Source: Oscillospiraceae bacterium (GTDB taxonomy: Bacteria; Bacillota; Clostridia; Oscillospirales; Ruminococcaceae). From it: DNA of 5,089 nucleotides. The stretch covers positions 1 to 5,089 of the forward strand of contig JAEDMD010000160.1 of the NCBI GenBank assembly GCA_016303195.1, read 5' to 3'. The translations under genes were made by a program, and so were the position numbers. The notes under the pieces were generated by a model. That model saw only the letters and a program-made list of their open reading frames with translations. It searched no databases and was not told the origin of the DNA. Positions 1 to 5,089 of the stretch are shown here, one piece after another. Each line of letters starts with the position of its first letter. The stretch's first letter is position 1.

Positions 1-3
1 AAG

Positions 4-23
4 AACCTTTCCTCAGAAAGGTT
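4..23. terminator. Perfect 8-bp hairpin at window edge, possible terminator of a neighbouring gene
   Basis: AACCTTTC (4-11) and GAAAGGTT (16-23) pair perfectly around a CTCA loop. On the + strand the stem is followed by TTGCCCCC, which is a poor U-tract. On the - strand it is followed by CTT and then the window ends. It could be the terminator of a gene upstream of the window or of a convergent unit, but without flanking sequence neither the role nor the direction can be fixed. A second, weaker stem, TCCCC (63-67) with GGGGA (74-78), lies downstream and precedes a loosely T-rich stretch. Confidence 0.35.
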
Positions 24-110
24 TGCCCCCGATAATTACATATAAAACTGCTATGTGAGTACTCCCCTTACAGGGGGATTTGATTAAAACTTTTGAATTC
101 CTCGACTTCT

Positions 111-153
111 TTAACAAAATAGTAATGAATAATTATAAAATATATGTTATAAT
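111..153 (+). promoter_or_regulatory. Probable sigma-A-type promoter region for the four-gene unit (two overlapping candidates)
   Basis: Candidate 1 is TTAACA (111-116), a 17-nt spacer, then TATAAA (134-139); each hexamer matches consensus at 5 of 6 positions. Candidate 2 is an extended -10, TGT-TATAAT (145-153), with a perfect hexamer at 148-153 and only a weak -35 (ATGAAT, 125-130) at 17-nt spacing. They would start transcription near 146 or 160, giving a leader of about 60-75 nt. The stretch is very AT-rich, so chance matches are likely, but it is the only plausible promoter ahead of the gene block and no comparable spacer occurs between the genes. Confidence 0.55.
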
Positions 154-183
154 AGTAGAACAGAGATATATAATTATGATTTT

Positions 184-203
184 TAGCGGTATTTGCACCG
201 CTA
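184..203 (+). promoter_or_regulatory. Leader hairpin just upstream of the first ribosome binding site
   Basis: TAGCGGT (184-190) pairs perfectly with ACCGCTA (197-203) around the six-base loop ATTTGC. The stem ends 7 nt before the GGAG Shine-Dalgarno (211-214) of the first gene, which starts at 222. No U-tract follows, so it is not an intrinsic terminator. It lies in the presumed 5' leader and could affect mRNA stability or translation, or be a protein-binding operator in DNA form. It resembles no riboswitch class I recognise; the conserved GEMM c-di-GMP-I elements were looked for by eye and not found. Confidence 0.4.
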
Positions 204-221
204 TATGGATGGAGAATTATC

Positions 222-2402
222 ATGACCGAAACTGTAAATACTCCCGTTTCCACCCGAAAACGGAATTTTATAACGATACTCATATGCTTTGCAGGCATAG
301 CCGCAAATCTTATGCTTAGCGGATTATGCGGAAAAATGAAACTGCCGCTGTATCTTGATACCGTCGGAACTATTGCGGCGGCTATAATCGGAGGGCCGCT
401 GCCCGGAGTTATTGTTGGATTTTTCACTAATATTTTCAAGAGCTTCACCGATATATCGTCTCTCTATTATGGCATTATCAATGTTCTTATCGCTCTTGCG
501 GCGGCATTTCTGGCAAAAAAGAACTTCTACAAGAAACCGCTCCTGATAGTGGCGGCGATACTGGTTTTTACCTTTCTCGGAGGCGGTATCGGCACGTTGA
601 TACCCGTGCTTCTCAACAATGTGAGCTATGATTCGGAGTCTCTCAGTGCAAAGATATACTCGATGGGAATGTTTGGTTCGACTGCCTCGCATCTTATCGC
701 TAACCTGATAACAGATTTTGCGGACAAGGCATTGTCGGTGACGATAGTGCTGATACTCAATCAATTACTGCCCGATCATGCGAAGAAATTTTTCAATTTC
801 TATTCGTGGAAGCAGACACCGCTCTCGCAGGAACAGTCTGCCGCTGCTAAAAATGCAGGATTCAGAAAAATGTCCCTCCGCACGAAAATACTGCTGGTTC
901 TGAGTATTTCCCTCATTGCCGTTTCGGTTGCGGCAACGGTCATCAGCATTGTACTGTACAGAAATACTCTCATCAGAGATCATACAAAAGTTGCCGTGGG
1001 AACTGCGAGGATCGCCGCAAGTGCTATTGATCCCGAAAAAGTGGATGAATTTCTTGAAAAAGGCGAACAAGCCGATGGCTATGCAGAGGTTGAACAGCTT
1101 CTTACCGAACTGCGTATAAGCTCGGTGGATATTGAATATGTCTATGTTTACAAGATAATGCCCGACGGCTGTCATGTTGTTTTCGATGTGGACACTGAGA
1201 CTGTAAAAGGCAGAGATGCGGGATATATCGAACCTGTCGAGGATGGATTCAGAGATCATTATGCGGCGCTGATGAACGGCGAACATATTGACCCGATCAC
1301 CACAAATGACTCATACGGATGGCTTCTTACTGCCTATGAACCTGTTTACAACAGCGAGGGAAAATGCGTGTGCTATGCCGCCGCTGATGTTATGATGGAT
1401 CAGATACGAGTGACCGAAAGAGAATTCCTCATGGAAATGCTTGCTATTTTCCTCGGTTTCTTTATTCTGATATTTGTATTCGTCCGCTGGCTCATTGAGT
1501 ACAATATCATTCTCCCCGTAAACTCGATCGCAATGAGTACAGGCACTTTTGCATATGACAACGAGAAAGCCCGTGAGAGCAGTATTGAGCGCATCCATGA
1601 ACTGAATATCACCACAGGCGACGAGGTGAAAAATCTCTATCATGCCATTGCAAAGACTTCCGATGACAGTATGCGCTATGTAGCGGATGTTCAGAAAAAA
1701 ACCGAGGAACTGGCACAGATGCAGAATGCCCTCATTCTGGTGCTTGCCGATATCGTGGAGAGCCGTGACAAGAACACAGGCGCTCATGTCCGAAAAACTG
1801 CGGCATATACCGATATCATCATGCATCAGCTCAAAGAAATGGGCGTATACACGGATATCATCACAGATGAATACATATCCGATGTGGTGAATTCCGCACC
1901 GCTCCACGATGTTGGAAAGATACAAGTTCCCGATGCGATACTTAATAAACCCGGCAGGCTGACCGATGAGGAATTTGAAGTGATGAAAAAGCACACCATT
2001 GCAGGCCGTGACATAATCACACAGGCGATAGAGCTTGTACCGAATTCGGGATATCTTGCAGAAGCCAGAAATCTTGCAGGCTATCATCATGAAAAATGGG
2101 ACGGTACGGGTTATCCCTATGGCAAGAAAGCTGAGGAAATACCGCTTTCTGCCCGTATTATGGCAGTTGCAGACGTTTTTGATGCACTTGTGTCAAGACG
2201 AAGCTATAAAGAACCTATGCCCTTTGATAAGGCTATGGATATAATCAGAGAAGGCGCAGGAAAGCATTTTGACCCTGTAATTGTTGAAGCGTTCCTGAAT
2301 GCCGAGGAAGAAGTAAGACGAGTTGAAGCTGAGTTCAGCCAGATGGCAGATGAAAAGGGCTGTATCGACAAAAAAGAACTCAAAAAGAAGAAGGAGGTAT
2401 GA
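222..2402 (+). CDS. Membrane HD-GYP domain cyclic-di-GMP phosphodiesterase with ECF S-component-like and Cache-like sensory regions
   Basis: The 726-residue product is predicted to hydrolyse c-di-GMP at the inner face of the membrane. Residues about 16-185 form roughly six hydrophobic helices with an LPLYLDTVGT / GPLPGVIVGFFTN pattern, reminiscent of ECF transporter S components. A helix (221-246), an extracytoplasmic Cache-like domain (about 247-402, with YVYVYKI and YGWLLTAYEPVY), another helix (403-424) and a HAMP/coiled-coil-like linker (425-500) follow. The HD-GYP domain (about 500-697) keeps E513, H522, the HDxGK motif (H562, D563, K566), H591, HHExxDGxGYP (622-632) and D651, so the metal centre looks complete and the enzyme active. 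The start is supported by GGAG at 211-214, 7 nt before ATG. It is first in the operon, and its last codons contain the next gene's ribosome binding site. The catalytic assignment is strong; the ligand sensed is unknown, and the S-component resemblance is judged by eye. Confidence 0.93.
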   Translation: MTETVNTPVSTRKRNFITILICFAGIAANLMLSGLCGKMKLPLYLDTVGTIAAAIIGGPLPGVIVGFFTNIFKSFTDISSLYYGIINVLIALAAAFLAKKNFYKKPLLIVAAILVFTFLGGGIGTLIPVLLNNVSYDSESLSAKIYSMGMFGSTASHLIANLITDFADKALSVTIVLILNQLLPDHAKKFFNFYSWKQTPLSQEQSAAAKNAGFRKMSLRTKILLVLSISLIAVSVAATVISIVLYRNTLIRDHTKVAVGTARIAASAIDPEKVDEFLEKGEQADGYAEVEQLLTELRISSVDIEYVYVYKIMPDGCHVVFDVDTETVKGRDAGYIEPVEDGFRDHYAALMNGEHIDPITTNDSYGWLLTAYEPVYNSEGKCVCYAAADVMMDQIRVTEREFLMEMLAIFLGFFILIFVFVRWLIEYNIILPVNSIAMSTGTFAYDNEKARESSIERIHELNITTGDEVKNLYHAIAKTSDDSMRYVADVQKKTEELAQMQNALILVLADIVESRDKNTGAHVRKTAAYTDIIMHQLKEMGVYTDIITDEYISDVVNSAPLHDVGKIQVPDAILNKPGRLTDEEFEVMKKHTIAGRDIITQAIELVPNSGYLAEARNLAGYHHEKWDGTGYPYGKKAEEIPLSARIMAVADVFDALVSRRSYKEPMPFDKAMDIIREGAGKHFDPVIVEAFLNAEEEVRRVEAEFSQMADEKGCIDKKELKKKKEV
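2391..2398 (+). promoter_or_regulatory. Strong Shine-Dalgarno that fixes the diguanylate cyclase start at 2407
   Basis: AAGGAGGT (2391-2398) is an essentially perfect anti-16S match placed 8-9 nt before the ATG at 2407. The reading frame stays open further upstream to an ATG at 2323, but that start has no comparable site and would add 28 Lys/Arg-rich residues encoded inside the HD-GYP gene. The site spans the Lys-Glu-Val codons that end the upstream gene, whose TGA is at 2400-2402. A ribosome terminating there sits on the next start, so translational coupling is likely. Confidence 0.85.
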
Positions 2403-2406
2403 CATT

Positions 2407-3813
2407 ATGGATTTTAAAGGTTTTGCTGATATGTTTAAACCAATGACCTGCATTATGTCAGTTGAAAAATTTGAGGATGGTTCGTTCGGAAATATCAGGA
2501 TAGTTACAGGAAATGATACTTATATCAACGCTATGCAGTATTATGAATCTATGGGCCCACATGATATATTTACTCAGGGATTTATACCTGATTCGCCATA
2601 TGAGCGTTATATCCCGAAAGACCTTAATTTTGAGGAATACTGCTACCGATGCGCTATTCTCGGTGAACAGCTCCACACCTACATCAAGCCTGAGCGCTTT
2701 GACTGCTGGCTGAATCTGACCATGATGCCGTTGGTATCGGACAAGGAGAATATCGGCTACTGTACCTATTCTCAGGAGATAACGCAGGAAGTTGATGCAT
2801 CAAAGATGACGGATATTGCTCCCGATATCGCAGGTGCGGTGCTGAATACCTGTATAAAGATGAGCAAATCCGACGATTTCAGTAAATCAATGAATGATGT
2901 TATCATAGGCATCCGTGAACTTTGTGATTCAGACCATTGCTGTATTCTCCTTACCGACCACAATACACGCAAATGTACAGTTCTATGCGAGAATTTTAAA
3001 TCAAACAGCAAACGAACACCTATGAACGATTATCTCGATGAGGATTTCTTTGACATCGCTGAATCGTGGAACGATACCATTGCAGGCAGTACTTGCATAA
3101 TCATAAAGGACAAGCAGGAATGGGAAGTGCTGAAAGAGCGTAATCCACAGTGGTATGAATCTCTTAAAAGTGCGGATGTTGAAAGCATAGTACTGTTCCC
3201 GCTGAGATCGGGACATGAAGTTCTCGGCTATATATGGGCTACCGACTTCGATGCGGACAGAACTGTCAAGATAAAGGAAACTCTTGAACTGACCACTTTC
3301 TTTGTTTCTGCTCATATCGCAAACCATCTGCTTTTCAAGCGGATGGAGGTAATGAGTTCCATTGATATTCTCACGGGTATTCTGAACAGAAATGCCATGA
3401 ATAACAGAATTGACGATATTTGTGCAGGCAGGGGAAATGTGGAGAATGTGGGGATAGTTTTCGCTGACCTGAACGGTCTGAAACGTGTGAACGACAAGGA
3501 GGGACATTTTGCAGGTGATATGCTTCTGAAAAATGCCGCACTTGTTTTGCAGAAGGAATTTGAGGGATGTGAGATATACCGTGCAGGCGGTGACGAATTC
3601 ATGATAATCGCTGCAGATATGGCGGAGACACAATTGGAAAAGCACGTTGAAGGTCTGAAAGCGGTTGCTTCCGACCCAAGCGGAGTATGTTTCGCTGTTG
3701 GAATCTGCTATGACAATGCTATGAACATCAAAAAAGCAATGCGGATAGCTGATGAGAGAATGTATGCCAATAAGGAAGAATTCTACAAAAAGCATCCCGA
3801 AATTGCAAGATAG
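2407..3813 (+). CDS. PAS-GAF-GGDEF diguanylate cyclase (soluble)
   Basis: The 468-residue protein, with no membrane segment, is predicted to make c-di-GMP from two GTP in the cytoplasm. Residues about 10-128 look like a PAS-type sensor (CIMSVEKFEDGSFGNIRIVTGN at the start of a fold also containing YCTYSQEIT). Residues about 135-310 look like a GAF domain with the closing strand IVLFPLRSGHEVLGYIWATD. The GGDEF domain (about 315-460) has the entry motif D320-x-LTGILNRNA, the DLNGLKRVND segment with metal ligand D354, N362 and D371 at guanine-contact positions, and an intact AGGDEF (393-398). N362 and D371 favour c-di-GMP over hybrid cGAMP. The RxxD inhibitory site is absent: those positions read F-E-G-C (385-388). 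The gene follows the HD-GYP phosphodiesterase by 4 nt, giving an opposing enzyme pair. PAS and GAF ligands cannot be told from sequence, and their assignments are less certain than the catalytic domain. Confidence 0.93.
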   Translation: MDFKGFADMFKPMTCIMSVEKFEDGSFGNIRIVTGNDTYINAMQYYESMGPHDIFTQGFIPDSPYERYIPKDLNFEEYCYRCAILGEQLHTYIKPERFDCWLNLTMMPLVSDKENIGYCTYSQEITQEVDASKMTDIAPDIAGAVLNTCIKMSKSDDFSKSMNDVIIGIRELCDSDHCCILLTDHNTRKCTVLCENFKSNSKRTPMNDYLDEDFFDIAESWNDTIAGSTCIIIKDKQEWEVLKERNPQWYESLKSADVESIVLFPLRSGHEVLGYIWATDFDADRTVKIKETLELTTFFVSAHIANHLLFKRMEVMSSIDILTGILNRNAMNNRIDDICAGRGNVENVGIVFADLNGLKRVNDKEGHFAGDMLLKNAALVLQKEFEGCEIYRAGGDEFMIIAADMAETQLEKHVEGLKAVASDPSGVCFAVGICYDNAMNIKKAMRIADERMYANKEEFYKKHPEIAR

Positions 3814-3824
3814 GAGAATTATAA

Positions 3825-4196
3825 ATGACAGGAAAAGCTGAAAAAGCTGTTGAAAATCACAAGAGTTTTTATCCATGTTCTGCGGCAGTGCTTTGTGCAT
3901 TTGCCGATGATGCAGGACTTTCCGAGGCTGAAGCCAAAGCCGTCGCTATGCCTTTTGCAGGCGGAAGAATGGGAAAATGCGGTGCTGTGCTTGCGGCTGA
4001 ATATGTGCTGAAAAAGAAATTCCCCGACAGTGCCGACGAAAAAGCAGAGCAGTTCGACAAGGAGTTTCAGGAGATGAACAAGTCTCTGATGTGCCGTGAA
4101 CTGAAAGGCACTCTTACGGGACAGCCTTTGCGTTCATGCAGGGGGTGCGTTACCGATGCCGCTGAGATCCTCGAAAGGATGTGCGGCGAAAAATAA
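3825..4196 (+). CDS. C_GCAxxG_C_C family Cys-rich protein (putative redox/metal protein)
   Basis: This is a soluble 123-residue protein with seven cysteines: C18, C24, C52, C90, C105, C108 and C120. The order YPCSAAVL, then FAGGRMGKCGAVLAAEYVL, then MCREL, then CRGCV near the C terminus fits the C_GCAxxG_C_C family, which carries four conserved Cys, is thought to be redox-active or metal-binding, and has no settled function. The usual CGAxxG motif reads CGAVLA here, with Ala at residue 57, and the glycine-rich stretch before it is short. That resembles the family branch ending in CxxCV. Some members of this family are selenoproteins; here all positions are plain Cys and there is no in-frame UGA. 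AGGAG (3812-3816) overlaps the upstream TAG and sits 8 nt before ATG. It is the third gene of the unit, 11 nt after the cyclase gene; nothing in the sequence shows how it connects to c-di-GMP. Confidence 0.82.
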   Translation: MTGKAEKAVENHKSFYPCSAAVLCAFADDAGLSEAEAKAVAMPFAGGRMGKCGAVLAAEYVLKKKFPDSADEKAEQFDKEFQEMNKSLMCRELKGTLTGQPLRSCRGCVTDAAEILERMCGEK

Positions 4197-4208
4197 GGCG
4201 GTGACAGC

Positions 4209-5015
4209 ATGAATAAGAGCAACCGTATTTACGCTGTTTATGTGGCGGCTGTGCTGGCGATAGGCTCGTTTTGTCTGTATTTTCGACATGATACTAATGA
4301 AAACAGGATAGAAAGGGGAACGGTGTCGCCTGTTATCCTTGCGGAAACTTCATCCGTCGGTACAACTGTCGTAAAGACTACGAAAGCCGTTAAAACCACC
4401 ACTGTCCGCCAAACTACAAAAGCAAAGACCACTACCGCAAAGCTGACAACTGCCAAAGCAACAAAAACCACAACCGAACCTGTGGTGACCGAGCCTGAGA
4501 TACTATGGCTGGATATCAACGAAGCGAGTGCCGAGGAACTGGCTAAACTGCCTGATATCGGTGAAAAGACAGCCGCCGAGATAGTCGCTTACAGGGAGAT
4601 GCACGGCAGGTTCGGAAATATTGAGGAACTGCTCAATGTAAGCGGAATAGGCGAGGGCAGACTGGGATCCATACGTGAATATATCTACGTGACCGACCCT
4701 GTTTATGACGAACCCGAAAATACGGAGCAGGCGGCGGATGAACAGCCTGCGGAGACGGAAACGGAGCATATCCCTACTCTGGAGGAAGTTGCTCCTATTG
4801 ACCTGAATACCGCCAATAAGGAGATTCTCATGCTTTTACCGAATGTGGATGAGGAGATCGCACAGCGGATAATTGATTTCCGTGAACAGGCAGGCGGTTT
4901 TTCACATCCGTATGAGCTTCTGTATATCGAGGGACTGACGCAGGAAAAAGCGGCAGAGATAATTGAGTTTGTAACAGTAAATAATAGCTTGGTGATCGGG
5001 GAGGGCGAAGAATAA
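4209..5015 (+). CDS. Membrane-anchored ComEA-like protein with two helix-hairpin-helix units
   Basis: The 268-residue protein has a basic N terminus and one hydrophobic anchor (about 7-25), so most of it should lie outside the membrane. Residues 52-90 are a Thr/Lys-rich stalk. Residues 101-160 form a canonical ComEA helix-hairpin-helix unit (LDINEAS, LPDIGEKTA, YREMHGRFGNIEEL, VSGIGEGRL). An acidic linker (about 165-195) leads to a second unit (197-257: IDLNTAN, LPNVDEEIA, FREQAGGFSHPYEL, IEGLTQEKA) whose hairpins have lost most signature glycines. ComEA proteins bind incoming double-stranded DNA during transformation, but this one has tandem units and no recognisable ligand-binding domain between anchor and first unit, so it may be a surface DNA-binding or adhesion protein instead. 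The start is preceded by AAGGCGGTG (4195-4203), an imperfect but well-placed ribosome binding site, 12 nt after the preceding stop. It is last in the unit, ahead of a terminator. No comEB, comEC or other competence gene is in view. Confidence 0.85.
   Translation: MNKSNRIYAVYVAAVLAIGSFCLYFRHDTNENRIERGTVSPVILAETSSVGTTVVKTTKAVKTTTVRQTTKAKTTTAKLTTAKATKTTTEPVVTEPEILWLDINEASAEELAKLPDIGEKTAAEIVAYREMHGRFGNIEELLNVSGIGEGRLGSIREYIYVTDPVYDEPENTEQAADEQPAETETEHIPTLEEVAPIDLNTANKEILMLLPNVDEEIAQRIIDFREQAGGFSHPYELLYIEGLTQEKAAEIIEFVTVNNSLVIGEGEE
4362..4478 (+). repeat. Thr/Lys-rich low-complexity stalk in the ComEA-like gene
   Basis: Residues 52-90 contain 18 Thr and 8 Lys in 39 positions, arranged as irregular TT(T)xK units (KTTK, KTTT, QTTKAK, LTTAK, ATKTTT) with no acidic residue before the final Glu. 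At DNA level the repeat is imperfect (ACNACN and AAA/AAG codons varied), so it is protein-level low complexity rather than a recent tandem duplication. It probably acts as an extended linker across the cell wall, possibly O-glycosylated or binding anionic polymers. The sequence alone does not decide this. Confidence 0.8.
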
Positions 5016-5071
5016 ACTCATCTCTGAAAACTAAACAGGGCAACAGCATTTACTTTTAAAAAATAATAAAA

Positions 5072-5084
5072 CCGCCGAAGGCGG
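5072..5084 (+). terminator. Probable intrinsic terminator of the four-gene unit (U-tract cut by window end)
   Basis: CCGCC (5072-5076) pairs with GGCGG (5080-5084) around a GAA loop. It is preceded by an A-rich run (5058-5071) and followed by CATTT where the window ends. A GC-rich stem flanked by A's and T's 57 nt after the last stop is typical of an intrinsic, possibly bidirectional, terminator. The full T-run cannot be seen. The spacer 5016-5071 holds no gene or other recognisable element. Confidence 0.75.
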
Positions 5085-5089
5085 CATTT

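Noticed and set aside
24..221. Possible c-di-GMP riboswitch in the leader of a c-di-GMP operon
   Set aside because: The conserved GEMM-type elements and a matching three-helix architecture were not found by eye; only a single short hairpin is present. A covariance-model search would settle it.
205..225. Six-codon upstream ORF whose TGA overlaps the first gene's ATG
   Set aside because: No Shine-Dalgarno precedes its ATG and an overlap of this kind arises easily by chance; a regulatory role cannot be supported.
176..319. Small open frame starting at 176 overlapping the beginning of the HD-GYP gene
   Set aside because: It has no convincing ribosome binding site, its Cys/His/Tyr-rich product has no recognisable features, and it mostly runs out of frame inside a well-supported gene.
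2323..2406. Upstream ATG at 2323 extending the diguanylate cyclase by 28 residues
   Set aside because: It would overlap the HD-GYP gene by 80 nt, lacks a good ribosome binding site and adds a Lys/Arg-rich tail with no domain match. The ATG at 2407 follows AAGGAGGT at ideal spacing.
3001..3900. Antisense open frame of 299 residues, and similar ones at 1311-2090, 765-1286 and 324-764
   Set aside because: They lie opposite clearly homologous coding genes, show no domain motifs and look like frames left open by codon bias on the sense strand.
4362..4478. CRISPR-like or recent tandem DNA repeat in the Thr-rich region
   Set aside because: The DNA units are irregular in length and sequence, with no spacers; the periodicity is amino-acid low complexity in a continuous coding frame.

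Overview
The window looks like a piece of a low-to-moderate-GC anaerobic Firmicutes chromosome, most likely a Ruminococcus-like member of the Oscillospiraceae/Clostridia. This is inferred from strong AGGAGG-type ribosome binding sites, an AT-rich promoter region, the style of the signalling proteins (Cache/HD-GYP and PAS-GAF-GGDEF) and a Thr/Lys-rich surface linker. No rRNA, tRNA or marker gene is present, so the genus is not established.

Layout: positions 1-221 are gene-free and hold two small hairpins, a promoter region (two overlapping candidates around 111-153) and a leader hairpin just before the first Shine-Dalgarno. Four genes then follow on the + strand with gaps of only 4, 11 and 12 nt, and the window closes with the GC stem of a probable intrinsic terminator (about 5072-5084). 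The simplest reading is one four-gene transcription unit filling the window.

Gene 1 (222-2402) is a membrane HD-GYP cyclic-di-GMP phosphodiesterase. Its two sensory parts are a six-helix region resembling the S component of ECF vitamin transporters and an extracytoplasmic Cache-like domain. Gene 2 (2407-3813) is a soluble PAS-GAF-GGDEF diguanylate cyclase with an intact GGDEF motif but no RxxD inhibitory site. Together they are a make/break pair for c-di-GMP, and the second gene's ribosome binding site lies inside the first gene's last codons.

Gene 3 (3825-4196) is a small Cys-rich protein of the C_GCAxxG_C_C family (putative redox or metal protein, function unknown). Gene 4 (4209-5015) is a membrane-anchored ComEA-like protein with two helix-hairpin-helix units, the second degenerate, on a Thr/Lys-rich stalk. 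The most interesting feature is the combination: second-messenger turnover, an S-component-like sensor, a Cys-rich protein and a surface DNA-binding-type protein apparently expressed together. No CRISPR array, mobile element, phage gene or RNA gene was seen.
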